Source of the DNA: JAWVFM01 sp963841455 | Lineage (GTDB): Bacteria > Actinomycetota > Thermoleophilia > Solirubrobacterales > 70-9 | Assembly (NCBI GenBank): GCA_963841455.1 | Contig: CAWJCU010000017.1 | Location: forward strand, 124,001-188,000 | DNA length: 64,000 nucleotides | Direction of reading: 5' to 3' | In this document: one piece after another, positions 9,522 through 17,368 of the stretch | Layout: each line of letters starts with the position of its first letter | Position numbering within the stretch: the stretch's first letter is position 1 | The notes under the pieces: generated by a model | Told to the model about the DNA's origin: nothing | Seen by the model: only the letters and a program-made list of their open reading frames with translations | The model's database searches: none | Made by a program: the position numbers and the translations under genes

Positions 9522-10358
9522 TCATCTCTTGGAGAACTGCGGACGCTTGCGGGCCTTCTTGAGTCCCGCCTTGCGGCGTTCCTTGATCCGCGCATCGCGG
9601 GTCAGGAGGCCGCGGCGCTTCAGCTCTCCGCGGAGGTCGGGATCGATCTCCGTCAGCGCGCGCGCAACGCCGTGGCGGACGGCTCCGGCCTGCCCTGAGA
9701 TGCCGCCGCCGTGGACCCGAACCCGGACGTCGAGCGAGCCGTCGTAGCCCGAGGCGACGAGCGGCTGGCGAGCCACTGTCTGCAGATGCGAACGCGGGAA
9801 GAACTCGTCGAGCTTCCGGCCGTTGACGTTGAACTCTCCATCGCCGGCGCGCACGATGACCCGGGCGATCGAGCTCTTGCGCTTGCCGGTGGCCTGGACG
9901 ATTCGCTCGGCGGAGAGCTGGACTCGTGGCCCCTCGCGGACGACCGGCTCCTCCTCGCCGCGCTCCGCGGTCGCCTCGGCCTCGAGGCGGGCGCGCTCCT
10001 CCTCCTCGGCCTCGAGGCGGGCGCGCTCCTCCGCGCTCAGCTCACGCTCGGGCTCGAGCTGGATCGGGTCGAGCTCGGCGCCGGGAGGCAGATCTCCGGG
10101 CTTGGCCTTCTCGGCCGCCTGGGGCTCCTCGGCGGGCGCCTCCTCCTCCTCGGCCGCAGCCTCCTCAGCCGCCTCCGGCGCCTCGGTCGCCGCGTCCTCG
10201 GCGAGCGCCTCCTCAGCGGGAGCCTCCGCGGCAGAGGGCTCCTCCGCGGGCGCCTCCTCTGAAGTCGCCTCCTCCGCGGCGGGCTCCTCGGTCGGCGCCT
10301 CGGCCTCGGCCTCCGGCTCCTCCGCCGGAACGTCCTCTGTGCGCTCTTCGTCCGTCAT
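9522..10358 (-). CDS. rpsI: 30S ribosomal protein S9 with long acidic N-terminal extension
   Basis: The S9 core occupies about residues 150-278, from RIVQATGKRKSS to the C-terminal RKRPQFSKR that reaches the decoding site. Ahead of it is a low-complexity acidic stretch of about 148 residues built of Ala, Glu and Pro (repeats like PAEE, EEAP). The ATG at 10358 overlaps the rplM stop as ATGA, and the frame is intact and strongly biased, so the extension looks genuinely translated. A duplicated ERARLEAE unit at residues 111-118 and 121-128 matches a direct DNA repeat. Actinobacterial S9 proteins often carry shorter N-terminal extensions; this one is long. Confidence 0.93.
   Translation of the reverse strand: MTDEERTEDVPAEEPEAEAEAPTEEPAAEEATSEEAPAEEPSAAEAPAEEALAEDAATEAPEAAEEAAAEEEEAPAEEPQAAEKAKPGDLPPGAELDPIQLEPERELSAEERARLEAEEEERARLEAEATAERGEEEPVVREGPRVQLSAERIVQATGKRKSSIARVIVRAGDGEFNVNGRKLDEFFPRSHLQTVARQPLVASGYDGSLDVRVRVHGGGISGQAGAVRHGVARALTEIDPDLRGELKRRGLLTRDARIKERRKAGLKKARKRPQFSKR
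9977..10032. repeat. Direct repeat inside rpsI extension
   Basis: A block beginning CGGCCTCGAGGCGGGCGCGC occurs at 9977 and again at 10007, a 30-base period. It encodes the duplicated ERARLEAE segment of the S9 extension. The period is a multiple of three, so copy-number change would keep the frame. Confidence 0.7.
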
Positions 10359-10783
10359 ACCTTCACCGCCGTCGGCCGCTGCGCGGCGTGGGGGTGCTCG
10401 GAGCCCGCGTAGACCTTCAGCTTGGTGAGCTGCTGGCGCGCGAGGCGGTTGCGGGGCAGCATCCCCTTCACGGCCTTGCGGATGACCTCCTCCGGCTGGC
10501 GGTCCATCATCTCGGCCAGGGTCCGCGAGCGCAGCCCTCCGGGGTACCCGCTGTGCCGGTAGTAGCGCTTCTGCTGGAGCTTGTCGCCGGTAACCCGCAC
10601 TTTGGCGGCGTTCACGACGACGACGAAGTCGCCGGTATCGCAATGCGGGGTGTACTCAGGCTTGCGCTTGCCGCGCAGCGCGTCGGCGATCTGCGTGGCC
10701 AGGCGCCCGAGCGTGGCGCCGTCGGCGTCGAACAGCACCCAGTCGCGCTGGCGGTTCTCGGGTGTGGCTACGTAGGTCTTCAT
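10355..10783 (-). CDS. rplM: 50S ribosomal protein L13
   Basis: A 142-residue L13 starting MKTYVATPENRQRDW, with the conserved LGRLATQIADALRGK and YYRHSGYPGGL segments and the PRNRLARQQLTKLKVYAG tail. The start at 10783 is chosen because upstream in-frame sequence lacks L13 similarity. It is the first gene of the operon running to cca. Its leader (10784-10920) contains the second copy of the double-hairpin module and faces the divergent riboswitch-controlled peptidase gene. Confidence 0.97.
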   Translation of the reverse strand: MKTYVATPENRQRDWVLFDADGATLGRLATQIADALRGKRKPEYTPHCDTGDFVVVVNAAKVRVTGDKLQQKRYYRHSGYPGGLRSRTLAEMMDRQPEEVIRKAVKGMLPRNRLARQQLTKLKVYAGSEHPHAAQRPTAVKV

Positions 10784-10806
10784 CGCGAAAAACCGCGCCG
10801 GAACAA

Positions 10807-10860
10807 CCTGCGGGCGCCTGGCGGCGCCCGTACACGCTGCTCGCGGAGCTGAAGCCCCGC
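10807..10860. repeat. Double-hairpin intergenic module, copy B (rplM leader)
   Basis: The first hairpin has a perfect 7-bp stem GGGCGCC/GGCGCCC at 10812-10829 with a 4-base loop. A second, weaker stem (GCGG...CCGC) spans 10843-10860. The order, spacing and flanking GCTGCT and AAGCCCC match copy A at 9466-9515. As it lies upstream of rplM on the transcribed strand, it could be an L13-binding leader, but this is inference. Confidence 0.55.
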
Positions 10861-10906
10861 GCTCCAAATACCTGCGCGGCCCGAGCATGATAGCCGCGTC
10901 ATTCCG

Positions 10907-10935
10907 AGCGGCGGTGGCGCTACACTGCCGCCGCT
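10907..10935 (+). promoter_or_regulatory. Candidate promoter with flanking inverted repeat
   Basis: A perfect inverted repeat AGCGGCGG (10907-10914) / CCGCCGCT (10928-10935) brackets TACACT (10921-10926), a reasonable -10 box. It lies just before the riboswitch. I see no convincing -35 box. The repeat could be an operator for the peptidase pair or simply a hairpin. Confidence 0.35.
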
Positions 10936-10939
10936 AAGG

Positions 10940-11083
10940 AACTGCCGAATCCTCGCTGTCAAGGCGGCGAGGAGCGGGGGAACCACTGGGGCGGCGTCGA
11001 ACGTCGTCTCGGGGCGAATCGGGCGTGGATGGCCCGTAGCGCCGCTCTTTCGGCGCGAGCCCGACAGCTAACCCCGCAGGCGC
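10940..11083 (+). promoter_or_regulatory. c-di-AMP riboswitch (ydaO/yuaA type)
   Basis: The segment carries the family's hallmark blocks in order: GCCGAATCC near 10944, GGAGCGGGGGAACCA at 10971-10985, GGGGCGAATC at 11011-11020, CCGTAGC at 11034-11040, and GAGCCCGACAGCTAACCCCG at 11057-11076 followed by CAGGCG. This matches the ydaO-type c-di-AMP riboswitch, which in actinobacteria commonly lies upstream of resuscitation factors and cell-wall peptidases. The downstream gene is a secreted M23 peptidase, which fits. The ribosome-binding site AAAGAGGA begins 4 bases after the aptamer, so control of translation or of early termination is plausible; I did not identify a definite terminator. Confidence 0.9.
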
Positions 11084-11086
11084 GAG

Positions 11087-11103
11087 AAAGAGGAATTCCG
11101 TTG
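11087..11103 (+). promoter_or_regulatory. Ribosome-binding site deciding a TTG start
   Basis: AAAGAGGA at 11087-11094 is spaced 6-7 bases from the TTG at 11101. The next in-frame ATG (11131) has only weak purines upstream. I therefore prefer the TTG start for the M23 gene; the ATG would shorten the signal peptide's basic region by ten residues. Confidence 0.55.
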
Positions 11104-12270
11104 AGGCTGTCGCGGAGGATCCGCGGGAACATGCGCATACGTTTCGTCGTACCGTTCGCCGCAGCGGTCGCTTCGCTGACCGTCGGCGCCGGCGCCGCGC
11201 TGGCCGGGGGCGGTGGCGGCGGAGTGGGCGCTCCGCACCCGCCGAGCCTCAAGGACGTCACCTGCTCCGCCAAGTGCGCCGGCGTTCGCAAGGCCGTCGC
11301 CGGCTCGAAGGTGACCGTCAGCGGCAAGCACCTGTCGGGCGTCAAGCGGGTTTCGTTCAGCGCCTCGGGCGGCAAGCGGATCTCCGTCAGCCCCAAGCAG
11401 GCCGGCAAGTCGACTGTCCAGGCCACGGTGCCGAAGGGCGCCGCCACCGGCAAGCCGAAGGTGAGCGACGCGTTCGGCAACGCCGCCGTCTCGCCCGAGC
11501 GGCTCCAGATCGTCAAGCACCTTCCGAGCTCGCACGGCTTCAAGCTCTCCGAGGCCACGGCCACCCCGCGCAAGGCCTACTACTACGGCACGCACGCCCC
11601 GACCGTGAAGTACATGTTCAGCGGGAGCGCGGCGACCGACGTGCGCGTCAACGTCGTCGCTCGTCACACCGGCGGGCAGGTCGTCGACAGCTTCGTCGAC
11701 CAGGGCGCCGAGCCCAACACCACGAACGTCGCCCACTGGGACGGCAAGGGCCTCGACGGGAAGAAGGCCCCGGGCGGCTTCTATCGCTTCTCCATCGGGC
11801 CGGCGTCGGGAGGGAGCGTCGAGACGACCGGCGACGCTCTCTTCCAGTGGCGGGGCTACGAGTTCCCCGTCCGCGGCCCCCACACCTACGGTGACGGCGT
11901 CGGGGCCCCCCGCCCCGGCCACGTCCACCAGGGCCAGGACGTTCTCGCCGCCTGCGGCCTGAAGCTCGTCGCGGCACGCGGCGGGCGCGTGCAGTGGCGT
12001 GGGTGGCAGAGCGCCGCCGGAAACTTCGTCGTCATCGACGGCCGCGGCACCGGCCACGACTACGCATACATGCACCTGAAGGCGCCCTCGCCGCTGCGCA
12101 AGGGCCAGGCTGTTCGAACCGGGCAGCAGGTCGGCGTGGTCGGCTCGACCGGCGACGCGACCGCCTGCCACCTGCACTTCGAGGAGTGGTCGGCGCCCGG
12201 CTGGTACGAGGGCGGCCACTACCTGGCATCGGTCACGGAGCACCTTCGAAGCTGGGATAGGTGGAGCTAG
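11101..12270 (+). CDS. Secreted M23-family peptidase with IPT-like and FlgD-like Ig domains
   Basis: Exported protein of 389 residues (TTG start; 379 from the ATG at 11131). Numbered from that ATG, a signal peptide covers about 1-25. An IPT/TIG-like Ig domain follows at about 40-130 (VTVSGKHLSGVKRVSF). A FlgD-like Ig domain spans about 140-235 (HWDGKGLDGKKAPGGFYRF). The LytM/M23 domain has HQGQD (His266, Asp270) and HLH (His347, His349), the expected zinc and catalytic residues. M23 enzymes cut peptidoglycan cross-bridges or act as amidase activators. It is directly controlled by the c-di-AMP riboswitch and overlaps the next paralog by 10 bases. Confidence 0.88.
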   Translation: MRLSRRIRGNMRIRFVVPFAAAVASLTVGAGAALAGGGGGGVGAPHPPSLKDVTCSAKCAGVRKAVAGSKVTVSGKHLSGVKRVSFSASGGKRISVSPKQAGKSTVQATVPKGAATGKPKVSDAFGNAAVSPERLQIVKHLPSSHGFKLSEATATPRKAYYYGTHAPTVKYMFSGSAATDVRVNVVARHTGGQVVDSFVDQGAEPNTTNVAHWDGKGLDGKKAPGGFYRFSIGPASGGSVETTGDALFQWRGYEFPVRGPHTYGDGVGAPRPGHVHQGQDVLAACGLKLVAARGGRVQWRGWQSAAGNFVVIDGRGTGHDYAYMHLKAPSPLRKGQAVRTGQQVGVVGSTGDATACHLHFEEWSAPGWYEGGHYLASVTEHLRSWDRWS

Positions 12271-13401
12271 GTCGCCGGCGGCCGCGGCGCGCGGCCCTCG
12301 TAGCGGGCGCCACGCTCCTCGGCTCGGCGCTCCTGTCCATCGGCGCGACCGGCGCCGGCGGCACGCCTCCCGGCCCCCACCCCACCGGCCTTCGCTGCGA
12401 GCACGCGTGCGCGGGGGCGCGCGCCGCCGCCGAGGGATCCCTCGTGCGCTTCAGCGGCTCGCACCTCTCCAGGGTGCTCTCGGTGGCCTTCCCGGCCGCC
12501 GGCGGCCCGGCGCCAGGTGAAGCCGACGGCCGCAACGCGCCGCTCGCTCGAGGCGGTCGTCCCCTCGGATGCCGTGAGCGGACGCCCGGTGCTCCGCGCG
12601 AGCGGCGGGCGCAGCGCATCGGCTCCGAAACGCCTGCGGATCGTCCCGCGGTCCCGGATTCCCGCGCCCGGCAGCTTCCGGCTCGTCCGCGCCGGTGTCT
12701 CGCCACGGCCCGTCTTCTTCGACGCCCCCTCGGAGATCAGCTACCGGTTCAGCGCCAGGGGCCGCGCCGACGTCGCCCTGCGCCTGGTCCGCGCTCGTAC
12801 CGGCGAGACGGTCCGTCGCTGGGTCCGCCGCAACGTCGCGCCATACGCGCGCCATTCGGTCGGCTGGAACGGCACCGCGGCCGGCGGGGGGCTGCTCCGC
12901 TCGGGGCACTACGTCCTGCGAATCGGACATCCCCAAAGCCACGGTCAGCCGGGCGCACGCTTCCAACTCTATGACGCGAAGTTCCCGGTCAGCGGCCCGC
13001 ACAGCTTCGGCGGCGCCGAGCAGCGCTTCGGTGCGCCGCGCTCCGGCGGCCGGGTCCACCAGGGCCAGGACACCTTCGCGGCCTGCGGCACCAGGGAGGT
13101 CGCGGCGGTCGGCGGGACGGTTGAGGCGCGCGGCTACGACCCGGTGCTCTACGGCAACTGGCTCGTGATCGACGCCCGCGGCACGACGACCGACTACCGC
13201 TACGCCCACCTCATCGCCCCCACCCCGCTCCACACCCACGAGCACGTCAGCACCGGCCAGCTCGTCGGGCGCGTCGGGCGCACCGGCAACGCCCGGACGG
13301 TCGGATGCATGCTCCACTTCGAGGTCTGGCCGCACGGGTGGGAGCACGGAAGCCCGATCGACCCGCTGCCGCTGCTGCGGCGATGGGACCGCTACAGCTG
13401 A
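12261..13401 (+). CDS. Second secreted M23-like protein (tandem paralog, frameshifted, catalytic His replaced)
   Basis: Paralog of the preceding gene, starting at a GTG (12261) inside its last codons, so probably translationally coupled and under the same riboswitch. The N-terminal frame encodes a signal peptide and the start of an IPT-like domain (EGSLVRFSGSHLSRVLSVAF). The remainder, from about 12517, is in another frame, so one indel lies at about 12500-12517. The FlgD-like domain is present (VGWNGTAAGGGLLRSGHYVLRI). The M23 domain keeps HQGQD but has MLHFE where the active paralog has HLHFE: the first His of HxH is Met. This resembles degenerate LytM domains, so a binding or regulatory role is more likely than catalysis. 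Confidence 0.8.
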
Positions 13402-13407
13402 GCCGGC

Positions 13408-14346
13408 TCAGCCGGGCACGCGGCCGACGCAGAGGACCACGGTCCCGACTCCCAGCCGATCCTGAACGTTGCCGACCGTCCGGAGCACGGCCCATCCGGC
13501 GCGCGTAGGACGGCGGTCCGACCCGCCGTTCTCAGCGCCGGGCCTGCTCAGCGGCTTCGCCAGCCATTCGATGCGTGCGCGGGCGAGATCGGCGAGCGCC
13601 TGGTCGAGGCTCTCCGGCGGGCCCAGATAAACCGGCGTTCGCGCGAGCACAGGCTCGATGCCCGACAGCTTGAACGCTCGGCGCAGCGTCTTCGGTGAGA
13701 AGTGAACGATGTGCTCGCGCGGGCGCAACCCGGACCAGTCGACGCCCCGGCGGCGGCGCAGGAGCCCGTCGAAGTTCGGAACCTCGATCACCACGAATCC
13801 CCCGGGCCTGGCCCACGTGCTCATCGCTCGCAGGAAGGTCCGCGTGTCAGGGATGTGCTCGAGCACATGGAATGCCGTGACGACGTCGAAGCTGCGCTCG
13901 GGAAGGCCGGATTCCTCGAGTGCGGCGACCTTCACGTCCAACCCACGGTCCCGCGCCATCTCCGCGGCCGTCGCCTCCGGCTCTACGCCCTGGGTCGCCC
14001 ACCCGCGGGCTCGAGATGCCGCGAGCACCTCTCCGGTCCCCGACCCGACGTCGAGGTGCGAACCTGCCCGCAGCCCTGTCGCTCGCTCGATCAACGACAT
14101 GCGCCGGTCGCCCACGAAGGTCAGAAACTCCTGGAATCCCGCGTCCCGCACGTCGAGCCCGAAGCCGCCCGGCGCGTCCCCGAACATGTAGCCGTCGACG
14201 TAGACCTCCTTGGGGTCCGCGTACTCGGGCGCGGAGACCGTGCCGCACGCGACGCAGCGCTGAAGCGCCGCGCGCGCGCCCAGCGCGAAGCGGCGAAGGT
14301 CGGTACCCCCGCAGACCGGGCACTGTTCGAGCTGGATGACCTTCAT
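13408..14346 (-). CDS. SAM-dependent methyltransferase with N-terminal zinc ribbon
   Basis: A 312-residue class I methyltransferase. Cys9, Cys12, Cys31 and Cys34 form a zinc-ribbon like those ahead of many sugar or lipid methyltransferases. The SAM-binding motif LDVGSGTGE lies near residues 98-106, followed by a post-motif FDVVTAFHVLEHIPD. A small-molecule substrate, perhaps a sugar in a surface glycan, is likely. It ends 6 bp from the convergent M23-like gene and follows guaA on the same strand. Confidence 0.8.
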   Translation of the reverse strand: MKVIQLEQCPVCGGTDLRRFALGARAALQRCVACGTVSAPEYADPKEVYVDGYMFGDAPGGFGLDVRDAGFQEFLTFVGDRRMSLIERATGLRAGSHLDVGSGTGEVLAASRARGWATQGVEPEATAAEMARDRGLDVKVAALEESGLPERSFDVVTAFHVLEHIPDTRTFLRAMSTWARPGGFVVIEVPNFDGLLRRRRGVDWSGLRPREHIVHFSPKTLRRAFKLSGIEPVLARTPVYLGPPESLDQALADLARARIEWLAKPLSRPGAENGGSDRRPTRAGWAVLRTVGNVQDRLGVGTVVLCVGRVPG

Positions 14347-14377
14347 CCGCCGGCGCGCGGGCGACTGTGGGCGGCGC

Positions 14378-16000
14378 CTACTCCCACTCGATGGTGGCCG
14401 GCGGCTTCGACGAGACGTCGAGGGCCACGCGGTTCACGCCTCGCACCTCGTTGATGATCCGGTTCGAAACGCGCTCGAGGAGGTCGTAGGGCAGGCGCGC
14501 CCAGTCGGCGGTCATCGCGTCCTGCGAGGTCACGGCGCGGATCACGATCGGGTACGCGTAGGTGCGCCCGTCGCCCTGGACGCCGACGGACCGGACCACC
14601 GGCAGGACGCAGAATGACTGCCAGAGCTCGCGGTAGAGCCCGGCCGCGCGGATCTCCTCCTGGAGGATCGCGTCGGCCTCGCGAAGGATCTCCAGGCGCT
14701 CGGCGTTCACCTCGCCGCCTACGATCCGGATCGCGAGGCCTGGACCGGGGAACGGCTGGCGCCAGACGATGCGATCGGGAAGGCCCAGCTCGGCCGCGAC
14801 CACCCGTACCTCGTCCTTGAACAGCATCCGCAGCGGCTCGACGAGGTCGAGCCCGAGGTCCTCCGGGAGCCCGCCGACGTTGTGATGCGACTTGATCGTG
14901 TCGGCCTGGCGCCCGTCGCCGCCCGACTCGATCACGTCCGAGTAGAGGGTCCCCTGGACGAGGAACCGCGCGTCCGGGAGCTTCTCCGCCTCCTCCTCGA
15001 AGACGCGAATGAACTCCTCGCCGATGATCTTGCGCTTGCGCTCCGGCTCGTCGACGCCCGCGAGACGGGTGATGAAGCGCTCGGTTGCGTCGACATGAAC
15101 GAGGCTCGCGCCGAGCCGGTCGCGGAAGGCCTCGACCACCTGCGCCGCCTCGTCCTTGCGCATCAGGCCGTGGTCGACGAGGACGCAGGTGAGCTGATCG
15201 CCGATCGCCCGGTGGACGAGCGCCGCGGCGGTCGCGGAGTCGACGCCGCCCGAGAGGCCGCAGACGACGCCGGCGTCGCCCACCGCCTCGCGGATCCGCT
15301 CCACCTGCTCGTCGATGACCGACTCCGGCGACCACTGCCGCTCGCAGCCGGCGATCTCCCGCAGGAACCGGTCGAGGATTTGCGAGCCATAGGGCGTGTG
15401 GACGACCTCCGGGTGGAACTGGATCCCGTAGAGCCCACGATCGGGACTTTCGACCGCAGCGACGGGAGAGCCCGGGCTCGACGCGAGCGCCGTGAAGCCG
15501 GGGGGCGGCTCGAAGACGGCGTCGCGGTGGCTCATCCAGCACTGCTGCTCGTCGGGAAGGCCCGCCAGCAGCCGCCCGCCGGCGTCGGCGAGGCTCAGCT
15601 CGGTGCGCCCGAACTCGCCCGACTCCGCACCCTCGACCCGCCCGCCGAGCGAACGGACCATGGCCTGCATGCCGTAGCAGATGCCGAGCACCGGGGTCCC
15701 GAGCTCGAGGAGCTCCGTCCGCAGCTCCGGGGCGCCCTCGGAATAGACCGAAGCCGGCCCACCGGAGAGGACGAGGGCCGCCGGCGAGCGCTCGGAGATG
15801 GCATCGAGAGGCGTGTCGTGCGGCAGCAGCTCGGCGAACACCCCGCACTCGCGGATCCGGCGCGCGATCAGCTGCGAGTACTGCCCGCCGAAGTCGAGGA
15901 CGAGCACCTCCTCGCGCGCGTTACCCGAGCCGCTCGGCGCATGGCTCTGGTCCCGCTGCTGCGGAGCGGCAACGACAGTCTCAGTCGTCGGAGACCGCAA
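14378..16000 (-). CDS. guaA: GMP synthase (glutamine-hydrolysing)
   Basis: Converts XMP to GMP with ATP and glutamine. The class I glutaminase domain has the nucleophile Cys108 in GICYGMQAM and a catalytic His-Glu in FHPEVVHT. The ATP pyrophosphatase P-loop SGGVDSATAAAL is near residue 253, and the C-terminal dimerisation domain ends with the typical KPPATIEWE. Full length is 540 residues from a TTG at 16000, which overlaps guaB3 by 20 bases. The first 30 or so residues are not conserved, so the true start may be a little downstream. Confidence 0.95.
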   Translation of the reverse strand: MRSPTTETVVAAPQQRDQSHAPSGSGNAREEVLVLDFGGQYSQLIARRIRECGVFAELLPHDTPLDAISERSPAALVLSGGPASVYSEGAPELRTELLELGTPVLGICYGMQAMVRSLGGRVEGAESGEFGRTELSLADAGGRLLAGLPDEQQCWMSHRDAVFEPPPGFTALASSPGSPVAAVESPDRGLYGIQFHPEVVHTPYGSQILDRFLREIAGCERQWSPESVIDEQVERIREAVGDAGVVCGLSGGVDSATAAALVHRAIGDQLTCVLVDHGLMRKDEAAQVVEAFRDRLGASLVHVDATERFITRLAGVDEPERKRKIIGEEFIRVFEEEAEKLPDARFLVQGTLYSDVIESGGDGRQADTIKSHHNVGGLPEDLGLDLVEPLRMLFKDEVRVVAAELGLPDRIVWRQPFPGPGLAIRIVGGEVNAERLEILREADAILQEEIRAAGLYRELWQSFCVLPVVRSVGVQGDGRTYAYPIVIRAVTSQDAMTADWARLPYDLLERVSNRIINEVRGVNRVALDVSSKPPATIEWE

Positions 16001-17192
16001 CTGCCTCGGCGACGACCGCCCGGCCGTTCGAGCCCATGCCCACAGCCTGCTCGCGCTGGAGCTTTTTCCCCTCGGTCTGGAGGGCCGGCGCCACCATCAC
16101 CTCGGCGCGCTGGAAGTCACGGATGTCCTCGTAGCCGCAGGTGGCCATCGAGGTGCGCAGGGCGCCCATGAGGTTGAAGGTGCCGTCGTTGTCCTGCGCG
16201 GGGCCGAGGACGATCTCCTCGAGCGTGCCGTCCTGGCGGGTGGCCACGCGGGCTCCACGCGGCAGCGAGGGGTGGAAGGTGGCCATTCCCCAATGGAAGC
16301 CCCGCCCGGGCGCCTCGGCTGCGCGGGCGAGCGGCGACCCGATCATCACGGCGTCGGCGCCGCAGGCGATCGCCTTCGAGATGTCTCCACCGGTCCGCAT
16401 GCCGCCGTCGGCGATGACGTTGCAGTACTCGCCGGTCTCGAGCATGTGCTGAGAGCGCGCCGCGGCCACGTCGGCGATCGCCGTGGCCTGCGGGACGCCG
16501 ATGCCGAGGACGCCGCGGGTCGTGCACGCCGCGCCCGGGCCGACGCCGACCAACACGCCCACCGCGCCGGTGCGCATCAGGTGCAGGCCGGTGGAGAACG
16601 AGGCGACGCCCCCGATGATGCATGGAACCGGCACCTCTGCCGTGAACTCCTTCAGGTTGAGCGGCGGGCGCTCGGAGTCGGAGGAGACGTGCTCTGCCGA
16701 GATCACGGTGCCCTGGATGACGAGGATGTCGAGGCCCGCCTCGAGGGCGACCTCGTAGTGCTTGCGGACGCGCTGTGGGGTTAGCGAGCCAGCGGCGACA
16801 ACGCCCTCGGCCTTGATCTCCTCCACCCGCTGCGCGATCAGCTCGGGCTTCAGCGGCTCGCGATAGATCTCCTGCATGAGCGCGGTGGCCTCGTGCGGCG
16901 GCGCGGTGGCGATCCGGCGAAGCTCGGCCTCGGCGTCCTCGTAGCGCGACCAGATGCCCTCGAGGTTCAGGACCCCGAGGCCGCCCAGGCGCCCGATTGC
17001 CGCGGCCGACTTCGGGCTGACGACGCCGTCCATGGCCGAGGCGAGAAGCGGGAGCTCAAAGCGGTAGGGCCCGAGGGTCCAGCTGACGTCGACGTCGTCG
17101 GGGTCGCGTGTGCGCCGCGACGGCACGATCGCGATGTCGTCGAACCCGTATGCCCTGCGGCCCTTCTTGCCGCGACCGATCTCTACTTCCAC
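15981..17192 (-). CDS. guaB3: IMP dehydrogenase, GuaB3 family (no CBS domains)
   Basis: A 403-residue TIM-barrel enzyme of the GuaB3 type common in actinobacteria. It has GFDDIAIVPSRRT at the start, MDGVVSPKSAAAIGRLGGLGVLNLEG, and the catalytic loop GAACTTRGVLGIG (Cys near 221). CBS domains found in canonical IMPDH are absent, as usual for GuaB3. GuaB3 proteins have been shown to have IMPDH activity in some bacteria. The GTG start at 17192 has GGAGG ten bases upstream (17203-17207 region). Overlap with guaA places both GMP steps in one operon. Confidence 0.9.
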   Translation of the reverse strand: MEVEIGRGKKGRRAYGFDDIAIVPSRRTRDPDDVDVSWTLGPYRFELPLLASAMDGVVSPKSAAAIGRLGGLGVLNLEGIWSRYEDAEAELRRIATAPPHEATALMQEIYREPLKPELIAQRVEEIKAEGVVAAGSLTPQRVRKHYEVALEAGLDILVIQGTVISAEHVSSDSERPPLNLKEFTAEVPVPCIIGGVASFSTGLHLMRTGAVGVLVGVGPGAACTTRGVLGIGVPQATAIADVAAARSQHMLETGEYCNVIADGGMRTGGDISKAIACGADAVMIGSPLARAAEAPGRGFHWGMATFHPSLPRGARVATRQDGTLEEIVLGPAQDNDGTFNLMGALRTSMATCGYEDIRDFQRAEVMVAPALQTEGKKLQREQAVGMGSNGRAVVAEAVAVSDD

Positions 17193-17253
17193 CGCTTACG
17201 CGCCTCCGGGGTGTGGCTGGTCGAAGGATCCAGGCTATGCCCGCTCGCGGACG

Positions 17254-17275
17254 AAAAAACCCCGGCGAGCCGGGG
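17254..17275 (-). terminator. Rho-independent terminator after the pfkB-like gene
   Basis: On the minus strand a perfect stem CCCCGG/CCGGGG with a 4-base loop is followed by six T residues (17254-17259). It lies between the sugar kinase stop (17369) and the guaB3 start (17192), so it separates these two transcription units. Confidence 0.85.
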
Positions 17276-17368
17276 TCGCAAATGCGCTTTTTGCGCGGTT
17301 TCGAGGGGCGTCGCCAAGCCCAGGCGATGTTAGCGAACGCGGCCGGGCCCGCCGGCGGGCCGAAGACC

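Noticed and set aside
10359..10643. Upstream extension of rpsI to 10643
   Set aside because: This stretch is an out-of-frame reading of rplM. The ATG at 10358 overlapping the rplM stop fits the operon pattern.
17243..17330. tRNA-like stem-loops downstream of the sugar kinase
   Set aside because: The stems do not form a cloverleaf and lack the T-loop and anticodon patterns. The CCCCGG hairpin with T-run is a terminator.
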